Shown here: positions 9,289 to 17,777 of the stretch, in pieces
Numbering within the stretch: position 1 is the stretch's first letter
Layout of the letters: each line of letters starts with the position of its first letter
NCBI RefSeq assembly: GCF_003034845.1
Contig: NZ_PZKC01000001.1
Location: 124,001-188,000 of the forward strand
Origin: Pseudothauera lacus
GTDB lineage: Bacteria; Pseudomonadota; Gammaproteobacteria; Burkholderiales; Rhodocyclaceae
Length of the DNA stretch: 64,000 bases
Reading direction: 5' to 3'
Program-made: the position numbers and the translations under genes
Notes under the pieces: model-generated
What the model saw: the letters and a program-made list of their open reading frames with translations, nothing else
The model's database searches: none
What the model was told of the DNA's origin: nothing

Positions 9289-10659
9289 TCAGGGCGCGCA
9301 TTCCACGCAGTTGCGTCCGCGCCCCTTGGCACGATAGACCGCCTCATCGGCGCGCTCGATGAAGGCGTCGGCGCTCTCGTCGCCGCGCAGGGTGGCACAG
9401 CCTATCGACACGGTGACCTGCGCGGTGTGCCCGCCGCCGACCTGCTGCACCGTTTCGGCGACCCGCGAGCGCATCAGCTCACCAAGCCGGCTGGCGTCCA
9501 CGGCATCGGTTTCGGGCAGCAGCACGACGAACTCCTCGCCGCCGTAACGCGCCAGCAGATCGCTCTGGCGCACGGTGGCGGCGAGCACGTCGGCGACGCT
9601 GCGCAGGACGCGGTCGCCGGCGGCATGGCCCCAGGTGTCGTTGATCGGCTTGAAGTGATCGATGTCGATCATCAGCGCCGACAGCGGGCGCCGGTAACGG
9701 CGCGCGCGTTCCACTTCATGGGCCAGTCTTTCGAACAGGCTGCGACGGTTGGCCTGTGTGGTGAGAGGATCGCTGGTGGCGAGCTTCTGCAGCTCCTGGG
9801 CCTGGTCGGCGAGGCGTTCGAGCAGTGCGGCGAGTTCGACCAGCATGGCGTCGAGCTCGTCACGCGGCGGACCGCGGCTGATCAGCTGCGGTGCCACCAT
9901 GCCTTCGGCCATGCTGCGCCGCAGGTTTTCCAGGCGACGCAGCAGATGGCGGTCGACGAGGCGGAACTGGGCGAACATCACCGCCGCCATCAACACCCCG
10001 GCGACGACCAGCAGCACGGTCTGGAGCTCGCGCAGGCGGGTGATGCGCGTACGTTGCTCATCGAGCTGGCGCTCGTTGTCGGCGGCGACGATGGCGATGT
10101 GGCTGGCCAGCGTCAGGTGGAGGTCGTCGATACGACGTGAAAGATCGCGTTCCTGGCGCAGCAGGACCCGCCGCTCGAGAGACAGTACCTGCTCGCCAAC
10201 GCCTGGCGCACTGCCTTCCTGGGCGGCGAGGCCAATGCGACGGACAGCCAGGTCAGTGGCCAGATCGACTGCAGTACCGATCTCTTCCAGGGTACGCCGC
10301 AAGGACTGTTCGTCGGTGGGCGAGAGGCCGGGCGCACTGGCCTCGAAGCTGTCCAGCAGCAGCGCCTTGGCGGCATCGACGAGGCTGCGCACGGTGTACA
10401 GTTCGCCTTCGCTCAGTGCCAGCGGCAGGCGCGCGGCCTGGACGTTGACGGTGCGCACGTCGGCACTCAGCTGCAGGGCAGCACGCCAGCTTGGCAGCAC
10501 CGTGCGCTCAAGTTCACGCACCTGGCGCTGCGCGCTGACCTGCAGGGCCAGCAGGGCCGCCAGCAGGGCGACGATGATCGCCGTCAGCAGGGAGGAAAAA
10601 CGCAGGAAGCGCCTGCGTATGGTGGCGACGGGGGCCTGCGCGGGCCGACTGGCGGACAT
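9289..10659 (-). CDS. Membrane diguanylate cyclase (GGDEF)
   Basis: A 456-residue c-di-GMP synthase. A short N-terminus precedes a first membrane helix (about 20-42) and a roughly 170-residue periplasmic, mainly helical domain (43-210). A second helix (211-232), a linker coiled region and a GGDEF domain (about 290-452) follow. The active-site motif is GGEEF at 373-377, a functional variant. An inhibitory I-site RQSD lies at 364-367 with the standard five-residue spacing. No strong ribosome site precedes the ATG at 10659; the open frame extends upstream without a better start. It is divergent from the amino-acid-binding protein gene across 132 bp, which suggests that the periplasmic domain may read that protein. 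Confidence 0.9.
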   Translation of the reverse strand: MSASRPAQAPVATIRRRFLRFSSLLTAIIVALLAALLALQVSAQRQVRELERTVLPSWRAALQLSADVRTVNVQAARLPLALSEGELYTVRSLVDAAKALLLDSFEASAPGLSPTDEQSLRRTLEEIGTAVDLATDLAVRRIGLAAQEGSAPGVGEQVLSLERRVLLRQERDLSRRIDDLHLTLASHIAIVAADNERQLDEQRTRITRLRELQTVLLVVAGVLMAAVMFAQFRLVDRHLLRRLENLRRSMAEGMVAPQLISRGPPRDELDAMLVELAALLERLADQAQELQKLATSDPLTTQANRRSLFERLAHEVERARRYRRPLSALMIDIDHFKPINDTWGHAAGDRVLRSVADVLAATVRQSDLLARYGGEEFVVLLPETDAVDASRLGELMRSRVAETVQQVGGGHTAQVTVSIGCATLRGDESADAFIERADEAVYRAKGRGRNCVECAP

Positions 10660-10791
10660 GCTTGCTCGAAAGGGGGAGGGGAATGGCTTGATGGAACAGC
10701 TGCCGATGTTCTCACATGCTATGCCTTTGGAGCTATGCTTGCCAGTATTCCGGGTGCTTGCGCCACCCAGACTGGTGAGGGAGTTGCTGCG

Positions 10792-11802
10792 ATGAGAAAG
10801 CTGATGGCGGGGATCGCCCTTGGGTGCATGCTGTTGCCTGGTCTGGCCGCCGCGGCAACGCTCGACGAGGTTCGCGCACGCGGCAGCGTGCGTTGCGCCA
10901 TCGACGGCACCGCCGGCTTCGGCGGCTTGGGCCAGGACGGCCGGCCGAGCGGGCTCGATGTCGAATTCTGCCGTGCAGTGGCTGCTGCGACGCTGGGCGA
11001 TGCGGATGCGGTGGAGCTCGAGCGCATCAACACCGCGAACAAGTTCGGCGCCCTCGCGCGTGGCGAGATCGATATCGCTTTCGGCATGGCCACCGGAACC
11101 TTGCGGCGCGACGCCACCATGGGGGTACGTTTCGTCACGCCGATCTTCCATGACGGCCAGGCCCTGATGGTGTGGGCCGACAGCGCCATCAACCGTCTTG
11201 GCGATGCCCGTGGACGGCGGGTCTGCGTGCAGGGTGGCACCACTTCAGCGGACAATCTCGACGACGTCTCCCGCCAGTACGACCTGGAACTCACGCTGGT
11301 GGCCACCGGCAGTTCCGAGGAGCGTCTGAACCGCTTCCTGCGCCGCGAGTGCGAGCTGATCAGTGGCGACCGCGCCGAACTGGCCTCGCTGCGCGCTACC
11401 CGCACGCCCGATCCGGCGCGCTGGCGCATTCTTGACGAAACGCTGTCGCGTGAACCGCTGGGGCCCTACGTGGCTGCTGCTGACGAGCAGTGGTTCACCA
11501 TCGTGCGCTGGGTGATCAACGCCACCCTGGTGGCCGAGGTGCATGGGCTCACCGCCGCGCGCGTGGGCCAGGTCGGTGACGGTGCTCCGGCCGAAGTCCG
11601 CCTGCTGGGCGGGCGCAGCGAGGACGACAGCAGCCTGCCCGGACTGAGCCCGCGCTGGGCGTTCAATGTCGTCAGCCAGGTTGGTAACTACGCACAGATC
11701 TTCGAGCGCACCGTCGGTCGCGACAGCCCGCTGCGCCTGGAGCGCGGCCACAACCGCCTGTGGCGCGACGGCGGCCTGTTCTTCCCGCCGCCACTACGCT
11801 GA
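10792..11802 (+). CDS. Periplasmic amino-acid-binding protein, AapJ-like, without adjacent permease
   Basis: A 336-residue solute-binding protein of family 3. It has a Sec signal peptide (MRKLMAGIALGCMLLPGLAAA) and mature sequence beginning near TLDEVRARGSVRCAID. GLDVEFCRAVAAATLGDA and LRRDATMGVRFVTPIFHDGQ closely resemble the general L-amino-acid binding protein AapJ. The start at 10792 has TGAGGGAG upstream; an earlier in-frame start at 10735 lacks one. No permease or ATPase gene accompanies it. Instead it is flanked by two diguanylate cyclase genes, one divergent and one convergent with a 9-bp tail overlap. A sensory role feeding c-di-GMP signalling is plausible but inferred; the protein could also serve a transporter encoded elsewhere. 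Confidence 0.85.
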   Translation: MRKLMAGIALGCMLLPGLAAAATLDEVRARGSVRCAIDGTAGFGGLGQDGRPSGLDVEFCRAVAAATLGDADAVELERINTANKFGALARGEIDIAFGMATGTLRRDATMGVRFVTPIFHDGQALMVWADSAINRLGDARGRRVCVQGGTTSADNLDDVSRQYDLELTLVATGSSEERLNRFLRRECELISGDRAELASLRATRTPDPARWRILDETLSREPLGPYVAAADEQWFTIVRWVINATLVAEVHGLTAARVGQVGDGAPAEVRLLGGRSEDDSSLPGLSPRWAFNVVSQVGNYAQIFERTVGRDSPLRLERGHNRLWRDGGLFFPPPLR

Positions 11803-13503
11803 AGCCGGGGTCCTGGCGGCAAGTTCGTAGCGGTTGCGCCCGTGCGCCTTGGCAACATACATCGCGCGGTCGGCGCGCTTGAACAGCTCCAGCGGATCGG
11901 CGCCGTCGTCGGGACAGCTGGCGACACCGACGCTGGCACTGACGCGCAGGGTGTGGCCTTCGATGACGCAGGGTGCGGCCAGTGCGGCGACGATCTTGGC
12001 GGCGCATTCTTCCAGCGCTGCGCTGCGCCCCATTCCCGGCATGAGGACGACGAACTCGTCGCCGCCACGGCGGGCAACCAGATCGCTGGCGCGCACGCAG
12101 GACTGCAGGCGGCGGCCGACCTCCACCAGCAGGGCATCGCCCACTGCGTGCCCCCAGCTGTCGTTGACCGGCTTGAACTCGTCCAGATCGACCACCAGCA
12201 GTGCAAAAGGCTGGCGGCTTACGGCATGCTGGCGGAGCAGCTCGGCGAGACGCAGATCGAGGCCGAGGCGGTTGCCGAGCCCGGTGAGGGCGTCGTTGTG
12301 GGCCATGTGCAGGGCTGCGGCGCGTTCGCCACGGAGCAGATCGACGCGCTGTGCGAGGGCGATGGAGAAGAGGATCACCTCCGCCGCGGCGCCGGCCTGC
12401 AGGCCGTATTCGGAGAGCAGGTTGGGTGCCATCAGGCCGAGGCCGCGCAGCACCACCGCCAGCCCGCCGGCGAGCAGGGCAAGCTGGGCGAGCAGGAAGA
12501 TGCGCGCCGGCGCGTAGCCGGCACGGATGGCGCCAATACCGCAGCTCAGGTAGATCACCACGCCGAGCATGCCGACCACCATCACCAGCTGGTTGGCGAG
12601 CGGGTAATGGCCGGCCAGACTGAGTGCCACCAGCACGGCGCAGAGGCCGATCAGCAGGCTCAGGGCGCGGTCGGCGCGCGGGGTGTGGACGCGGGTCTGC
12701 AGGAAGGCGCGGGTCCATAGCGCCGCGGCACAGAAGTGCAGCGCGGGCAGCAGCACATGCTGGTTGTCGGCCATCCACTGCCAGTTTGGCCACAGCCACT
12801 GGAAGGCGTGGCCGTTGAGTTCCATCACCGTGAGCAGGATCGCCAGTGCCGCGCCGATGTAATAGATGTAGGTACGGTCGCGCAGCGCGATGCCGAGGAA
12901 GGCGTTGTAGATCACCATGGCGATGATCACGCCGTAGTACAGGGCGAGGACGATCTCGGCCTGCGCGAGGTGGGCGAAGAAGGCTTCACCGCTCCACATG
13001 CGCAGGGGTATCGCCATGCTGTCGGCGGTATCGACGCGCACGTAGAAGCTCAGCGGTGCCTCGTCGGCGAGCACGAGCGGGAAGACGAAGTGGCGATAGG
13101 GCAGCGGGCGCTGGGCGAAGGGGTAGTGGTCGCCGGTGACGTATTCGTGCCAGCCTCCGCTGCTATCGGGCACATACACGCGTACGTCGTCGAGGGAAGG
13201 GAAGGGTATCTCCAGCAGCCAGTCGTGCGGCGCGCCGGCGGGGCGGCGTACGGTGGCACGTATCCAGCGCGCCTCGTTGACGAAGCCGAAGGCGAGCTTG
13301 CCGGAGCTGGGCTCGAAGGCCGCGTCAGCGGCCGCCACGGCCTCGATGTCGAGGTTGCGCGAGGGATCGGCGAGTATCTCGACATGGGCATCGAGGGCCT
13401 GGCCGAAGCGGCTGCCGGCGGCAAGCTCGAAGCTGTTGCCGTGCGCACCCGCCGCCAGCGAAGCCGTCCACAGCAGCGCAAGGGCAAGCAGCAGGCGCTT
13501 CAT
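11794..13503 (-). CDS. Diguanylate cyclase with 7TMR-DISM sensor
   Basis: A 569-residue membrane signalling protein. A signal peptide (1-20) leads into a 7TMR-DISM extracellular carbohydrate-binding-like domain (about 25-170). Seven membrane helices follow (about 182-388) and then a GGDEF domain (about 400-560). GGDEF is at 480-484 and the I-site RASD at 471-474 with standard spacing, so synthesis with product inhibition is expected. DNDALTGLGNR marks the start of the cyclase domain. The gene tail overlaps the amino-acid-binding protein gene by 9 bp in convergent orientation. The EAL gene lies 10 bp upstream on the same strand, so cyclase and phosphodiesterase are probably co-transcribed. Confidence 0.92.
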   Translation of the reverse strand: MKRLLLALALLWTASLAAGAHGNSFELAAGSRFGQALDAHVEILADPSRNLDIEAVAAADAAFEPSSGKLAFGFVNEARWIRATVRRPAGAPHDWLLEIPFPSLDDVRVYVPDSSGGWHEYVTGDHYPFAQRPLPYRHFVFPLVLADEAPLSFYVRVDTADSMAIPLRMWSGEAFFAHLAQAEIVLALYYGVIIAMVIYNAFLGIALRDRTYIYYIGAALAILLTVMELNGHAFQWLWPNWQWMADNQHVLLPALHFCAAALWTRAFLQTRVHTPRADRALSLLIGLCAVLVALSLAGHYPLANQLVMVVGMLGVVIYLSCGIGAIRAGYAPARIFLLAQLALLAGGLAVVLRGLGLMAPNLLSEYGLQAGAAAEVILFSIALAQRVDLLRGERAAALHMAHNDALTGLGNRLGLDLRLAELLRQHAVSRQPFALLVVDLDEFKPVNDSWGHAVGDALLVEVGRRLQSCVRASDLVARRGGDEFVVLMPGMGRSAALEECAAKIVAALAAPCVIEGHTLRVSASVGVASCPDDGADPLELFKRADRAMYVAKAHGRNRYELAARTPASA

Positions 13504-13513
13504 GAGAAAGCGC

Positions 13514-14788
13514 TCAGCCCCAGGCCACGTCGCCGCAGAGCACGCGGCGCTGCCCGGCGAGCATGAAGCTGATCGACACGGTGACGCACAGCACGGCGCT
13601 GGAAATGCACAGATAGGGGCGGGTGACGCAGACCCGTCCGGGGGTGTCGAGGGCGCGGCGGAAGTAGGGCCGCCGTGACCAGCGCGAGCGTGCGGCGTCT
13701 ACCTCAGGAGTGATGCCGTGGGCCAGGCGTTCACCGTGGGCGGGGATGTTGCGGCTGATCTGGAAACCCTGCTCGTCGAGCAGGAAGCAGCGCAGCGCGC
13801 CGGGCTGGCTGAGGAACAGCGCCAGCGCCTCGTCCATGCTGCGCCGGTCGGCGAGCAGGGTGGCGGCGTGGCCGATGGCGTTGACGTAGTCGCCGATGCG
13901 CTCGCGGTAGCGCCGCGCGTCATCGGCCTGGGTGGTGTCGTAGTCCGTCCACACCCGGTCGATGGCCGCTACCACCAGCTCCGCCTGCGGTGCCTCCCCG
14001 GAAGGGTGGCCGAAGTAGAAGCCCTGGGCGAAATCGACGTCGGCGGCCATCGCGATGCGCGCCTGCTCGGCGTTCTCGATGCCTTCCAACAGCACCAGCG
14101 AACCCGCTTCGTGGAGCAGTTCGACGATCTGCGGCAACAGCCGCCGGGCGGCCTCGTCGCTGGCTGCGCGGGTGGCGAAGTCGCGGTCGAGCTTGACGAT
14201 GTCGGGCTTCAGCCGCCACACGCGGTCGAAGTTGGAATGGCCGGCGCCGAAGTCGTCGAGGGCGATGCGGCAGCCCAGTTCGCGCAGGTAGGCGACGCTG
14301 GATTCGAAGGCCGAATCGTCGGTGAGCACATCCTCGGTGATCTCGATGACGATGCGTTCGGCCGGCAGGCCCAGTGTCGCGCAGGCTTCGCGCATGAAGG
14401 TGGCGCAATCGGTGGCGGCAAGACTGGCGAAGGCCAGCGGATGCATGTTCAGGAACAGATAGCCGTCGCACCCCCAGGCCGCCGTCTGGGCAATGTGCAG
14501 CAGACGGCAGCAGCGGTCGAGTTCGATCAGTTCGGCCGCGCTGTCGGCCTCGCGCAGCAGGGTGTACGGAGCCACCGCGGTGCCGTCGGCAAGACGCGCG
14601 CGCACCAGGCCCTCGTGGCCGACCACGCTGCGGTGGCTGAAACTGACGATGGGTTGCAGGTGGCTGCGCAGCGAGAACTCCGCCCAGGCCAGGGTCAGCG
14701 GCCCGCCGTCGCGCTGCAGTGCAGCATCGATGGTGGCAAAATCGCCGATGGGACGGCCTGAGAGGGCAGGGGAAGGAAAATCGGGCAT
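13514..14788 (-). CDS. EAL-domain c-di-GMP phosphodiesterase with C-terminal YkuI-type sensor
   Basis: A 424-residue cytosolic protein. The EAL domain (about 30-280) keeps the catalytic set: EGL (59-61) replacing EAL, Asn114, Glu149, DDFG (178-181), Lys199, Glu235 and Gln255. Hydrolysis of c-di-GMP to pGpG is therefore expected. The C-terminal 130 residues (SRRPYFRRAL, YLCISSAVLCVTVS) resemble the PAS-like YkuI_C/Cache sensor that follows EAL in related proteins. The start is taken at the ATG 14788; an in-frame TTG at 14851 would add 21 residues. No strong ribosome site is seen for either. The next gene downstream, 10 bp away on the same strand, is the 7TMR-DISM cyclase, giving an opposing enzyme pair. 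Confidence 0.85.
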   Translation of the reverse strand: MPDFPSPALSGRPIGDFATIDAALQRDGGPLTLAWAEFSLRSHLQPIVSFSHRSVVGHEGLVRARLADGTAVAPYTLLREADSAAELIELDRCCRLLHIAQTAAWGCDGYLFLNMHPLAFASLAATDCATFMREACATLGLPAERIVIEITEDVLTDDSAFESSVAYLRELGCRIALDDFGAGHSNFDRVWRLKPDIVKLDRDFATRAASDEAARRLLPQIVELLHEAGSLVLLEGIENAEQARIAMAADVDFAQGFYFGHPSGEAPQAELVVAAIDRVWTDYDTTQADDARRYRERIGDYVNAIGHAATLLADRRSMDEALALFLSQPGALRCFLLDEQGFQISRNIPAHGERLAHGITPEVDAARSRWSRRPYFRRALDTPGRVCVTRPYLCISSAVLCVTVSISFMLAGQRRVLCGDVAWG

Positions 14789-14854
14789 CGCGACGGCGGG
14801 GGGGAAGGCGGCGGGGAAAACGGATGCTGCAGGGCGGAAACGATACCCCAAACG

Positions 14855-14860
14855 CTATAC
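14855..14860 (+). promoter_or_regulatory. Candidate -10 element for rmuC (TATACT)
   Basis: TATACT lies six bases before an ATG at 14867 and about 30 before the chosen start. No good -35 is seen. The EAL gene is divergent across the same short gap. Confidence 0.35.
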
Positions 14861-14890
14861 TTGCGCATGATTTTCGCCCGTGGAAGGGGT

Positions 14891-16135
14891 ATGGAAGCCT
14901 ATCTGCAGCATCTCCCGCTCGTCGTGCTGGTCCTCGCGGTGCTCTGGCTGGGGTGGTCCGTGCGCCGTCTGCAGCGCGAGCTGCCGGCGGCCATTGCCGC
15001 CGCCGAGGACGAGGCCCGCCATGCGGTGCAGCAGGAAATCCGCGAGCGCCTGGCGCTGCAACGCGAGGATCTCGCCCTGCGCCTCGCCGAGCACGGCGCT
15101 GCGCAGGCGCTGGCCCAGGAGCGCCTGCGCAGCGACCTGCTTGGCCACACCTTGAAGGCACTTGGCGAACACGCGCGCGCCGACCGTGAACTGCTCGAAA
15201 CGAGCATGCGCCATGCCGGCACCCAGCTCGCCGGCAGCGTCGAGGCCCTCGGCCGCAGCGTCGATGAGCGTCTCGAACGCATCGGCAGTCAGGTCGGCAT
15301 GCGCCTGGACGAAGGCTTCCGCAAGACCAACGAGACCTTCGCCAGCGTCATGGCGCGACTGGCGACCATCGACGAAGCGCAGAAGAAGATCGATGGCCTC
15401 ACCACCAATGTCGTCAGCCTGCAGGAACTGCTCGGCGACAAACGTGCCCGCGGCGCCTTTGGCGAGGTGCAGCTCGAAGCCCTGGTGCGCAACCTGATGC
15501 CCGCCACGGCCTGCGAGTTCCAGGCCACCTTGCCCAACGGCAGCCGTGCCGACTGCCTGCTGCGCCTGCCGCCGCCTACCGGCACGGTGGCTGTGGATGC
15601 CAAGTTTCCGCTGGAGAACTACCACCGCATGTTCGACCGCGAGCTCGCCGAAGGCGACCGCCGCAGCGCGCGCAGCGCTTTCCGCGCCGACATCCGCCGT
15701 CACGTTGACGCCATTGCCGACAAGTACATCCTGCCCGGCGTCACCGCCGATGGCGCGCTGATGTTCCTGCCGGCCGAGGCGGTGTTTGCCGAAGTCCACG
15801 CCTACCATCCCGAGGTGGTCGCTCATGCGCAGGTGCGGCGCGTCTGGATCGTCTCGCCGACGACCCTGATGGCGGTGCTCAATACCGCGCGGGCGGTGCT
15901 CAAGGACGTCGAGACGCGCCAGCAGATCCATGTCATCAAGGATGCCCTCGGCCGCCTGGCGAAGGACTTTCATCGCTTCGACGAACGCATGGCGGCGCTT
16001 GCCCGTCACATCGAGCAGGCCGGTCGCGACGTGCAGGAGGTGCATACCTCGAGCCGGCGCATCAGCGCCCAGTTCGAGAAGATCGAAGCGGCGCGCGTCG
16101 ATGAACTGCCGCCGGCGCCTCAGCCGCCGATGTAG
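14891..16135 (+). CDS. rmuC: DNA recombination protein RmuC
   Basis: A 414-residue protein with an N-terminal membrane anchor ([16 protein letters not shown]), a long coiled coil (about 25-170) and a PD-(D/E)XK-like nuclease fold. The conserved RmuC core is visible: [28 protein letters not shown] and [19 protein letters not shown]. RmuC limits recombination between inverted repeats, and homologues act in phage defence. The start is taken at the ATG 14891, preceded by GGAAGGGG; an ATG at 14867 in the same frame would add eight residues, and the choice is open. The 3' end overlaps the moaA end by 16 bp, tail to tail. Confidence 0.9.
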   Translation: MEAYLQHLPLVVLVLAVLWLGWSVRRLQRELPAAIAAAEDEARHAVQQEIRERLALQREDLALRLAEHGAAQALAQERLRSDLLGHTLKALGEHARADRELLETSMRHAGTQLAGSVEALGRSVDERLERIGSQVGMRLDEGFRKTNETFASVMARLATIDEAQKKIDGLTTNVVSLQELLGDKRARGAFGEVQLEALVRNLMPATACEFQATLPNGSRADCLLRLPPPTGTVAVDAKFPLENYHRMFDRELAEGDRRSARSAFRADIRRHVDAIADKYILPGVTADGALMFLPAEAVFAEVHAYHPEVVAHAQVRRVWIVSPTTLMAVLNTARAVLKDVETRQQIHVIKDALGRLAKDFHRFDERMAALARHIEQAGRDVQEVHTSSRRISAQFEKIEAARVDELPPAPQPPM

Positions 16136-17184
16136 GACATCTCGATCTTGCGCCGGGCGGCCGTGTGGGCGCTGCGGATTTCCGAATAGCGGTCCTCGCG
16201 CGCCATCCACACGCCGTCGATCGCCGCGCCGATGGCGGCATCTCCGCCATCGCTGCGCAGCAGCTCACGCAGGTCGTGGCCGTGCTGGGCGAACAGGCAG
16301 GTGTATAGCCGCCCCTCGGTGGACAGGCGCATCCGCGTACAGGTGCTGCAGAAGGCCTGGGTGACCGAGGAGATGACGCCGATCTCGCCGCCGCCGTCCA
16401 CATAGCGCCAGCGCTCGGCGACCTCGCCGGTGTAGTTCGGATCGACCGGGGCGAGCGGAAAGACCGCGTTGATGCGTTCCACCACCTCGCGCGAGGGCAG
16501 CACCTCGTCCATCTTCCAGCCGTTCGAGCTGCCCACGTCCATGAACTCGATGAAGCGCAGGATGTGGCCGCTGCCGCGGAAGTGGCGGGCCATGTCGATG
16601 ATGCCGTGGTCGTTGGTGCCGCGCTTGACCACCATGTTCACCTTCAGCGGCAGCCCGGCGGCTTCGGCCGCGGCGATACCGTCGAGCACGCTGCTGACCG
16701 GGAAATCGACGTCGTTCATGCGCCGGAAGGTGGCGTCGTCGAGCCCATCCAGGCTTACCGTCACCCGGTGCAGTCCGGCCTCCGCCAGCGGTCGCGCCAG
16801 ACGGGGGAGGAGTACGCCGTTGGTGGTCAGGGTCAGCTCCACGCCGTCGAGTCCGGCGAGCATGCCGACCAGACGCTCGATGTTCTTGCGCAGCAACGGC
16901 TCGCCCCCGGTGATGCGGATCTTGCGCACCCCGCGGGCAACGAAGAGGCGCGCGACGCGGACGATCTCCTCGAAGCTGAGCAGCTCGCGACGCGGCAGGA
17001 AGGGGTAGTCCTTGCCGAACACCGCACGCGGCATGCAGTAGATGCAGCGGAAGTTGCAGCGGTCGGTCACCGAGATGCGCAGGTCGCGCACTGCCCGTCC
17101 GCGCGCATCGACCAGCGCCTCGCCCGGTGCCAGCGTGCGCCCTGGCGCCGGAAGGCCTGTGCTGCGGATGGGGATGACTTTCAT
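16120..17184 (-). CDS. moaA: GTP 3',8-cyclase MoaA (molybdenum cofactor biosynthesis)
   Basis: A 354-residue radical-SAM enzyme that converts GTP to 3',8-cyclo-GTP, the first step of molybdopterin synthesis. The SAM cluster ligands are Cys43, Cys47 and Cys50 in CNFRCIYC. The second 4Fe-4S cluster ligands are Cys279, Cys282 and Cys296. The terminal Gly-Gly needed for activity is present (SYIGG end). ITGGEPLLR (91-99) binds SAM. Length is normal. No other moa genes are nearby. It converges on rmuC with a 16-bp overlap and diverges from the 91-residue orphan across 183 bp. Confidence 0.97.
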   Translation of the reverse strand: MKVIPIRSTGLPAPGRTLAPGEALVDARGRAVRDLRISVTDRCNFRCIYCMPRAVFGKDYPFLPRRELLSFEEIVRVARLFVARGVRKIRITGGEPLLRKNIERLVGMLAGLDGVELTLTTNGVLLPRLARPLAEAGLHRVTVSLDGLDDATFRRMNDVDFPVSSVLDGIAAAEAAGLPLKVNMVVKRGTNDHGIIDMARHFRGSGHILRFIEFMDVGSSNGWKMDEVLPSREVVERINAVFPLAPVDPNYTGEVAERWRYVDGGGEIGVISSVTQAFCSTCTRMRLSTEGRLYTCLFAQHGHDLRELLRSDGGDAAIGAAIDGVWMAREDRYSEIRSAHTAARRKIEMSYIGG

Positions 17185-17303
17185 GGGCGGGGATGGAGCG
17201 CGAGGGGATGGGAGCGATTATGGGCACCCGGCCCAGTGCCGGCAAGTCGCCCTGAAGGGGTACCCCAGTGCTTGCCGAGCACTGCAGTAAGTAGTTACAC
17301 GAC

Positions 17304-17332
17304 TTGCCCGGAACTATTCCTTTGGCTATAAA
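17304..17332 (+). promoter_or_regulatory. Candidate sigma-70 promoter for the 91-residue orphan
   Basis: TTGCCC (17304-17309), a 17-bp spacer, then TATAAA (17327-17332), in an AT-rich pocket unlike the surrounding DNA. It would give a leader of about 30 bases before the ATG at 17368. Confidence 0.55.
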
Positions 17333-17367
17333 ATCAAATAAACATCAAATACTTCAAAACCAATGAC

Positions 17368-17643
17368 ATGAACGCCATGACGCCCGGTTGCCCCACGGAA
17401 ACCGATACTTCTGCGCTTTTTCAGCGTTTTCCGCATTTACGCAAGATTGAGCTGCTGTGGGGCTCGCGTGAATGCCGCAACTTCATCTTCGCGCTGATGA
17501 CCGATACCCGCGGCGGCGGCCGTCAGGGCTTTCCACCCGAGCACGCGATGACCATCATGAAGCTGCTCATGGAGCACGACTTCAACTATCCGCAGTTCGA
17601 GCACGGCGGGCATGACGGCCGCTGGGGTGACGACCGCCGCTGA
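17368..17643 (+). CDS. Small conserved-looking hypothetical protein (91 aa)
   Basis: A 91-residue soluble protein that I do not recognise. It is helical and slightly basic in the middle (FQRFPHLRKIELLWGSRECRNF) and ends in a His/Gly/Asp-rich tail (HGGHDGRWGDDRR). Two cysteines are present, Cys8 and Cys36. Support for a real gene comes from typical high-GC third positions, its own plausible sigma-70 promoter and the absence of a better frame. A second ATG at residue 4 could also be the start; neither has a strong ribosome site. It lies between divergent moaA and the convergent deaD gene, so it is a single-gene transcript. Confidence 0.7.
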   Translation: MNAMTPGCPTETDTSALFQRFPHLRKIELLWGSRECRNFIFALMTDTRGGGRQGFPPEHAMTIMKLLMEHDFNYPQFEHGGHDGRWGDDRR

Positions 17644-17777
17644 GCGTTTCCCCGGCAAGCAGCCGTCGACCGCTCGTCAGGCCCCTGATTGTCATGCCGC
17701 CGCGTGAAGGCTCTGCATTGCTGCGCCTGAGTGCGCCAAGGCGCTGATTCCGCGACAGGTGGGTCGTCTGGCGGCGG

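Noticed and set aside
11794-11802. Frameshift or fusion between the amino-acid-binding protein and the 7TMR-DISM cyclase
   Set aside because: The genes are on opposite strands and simply overlap at their 3' ends by 9 bp.
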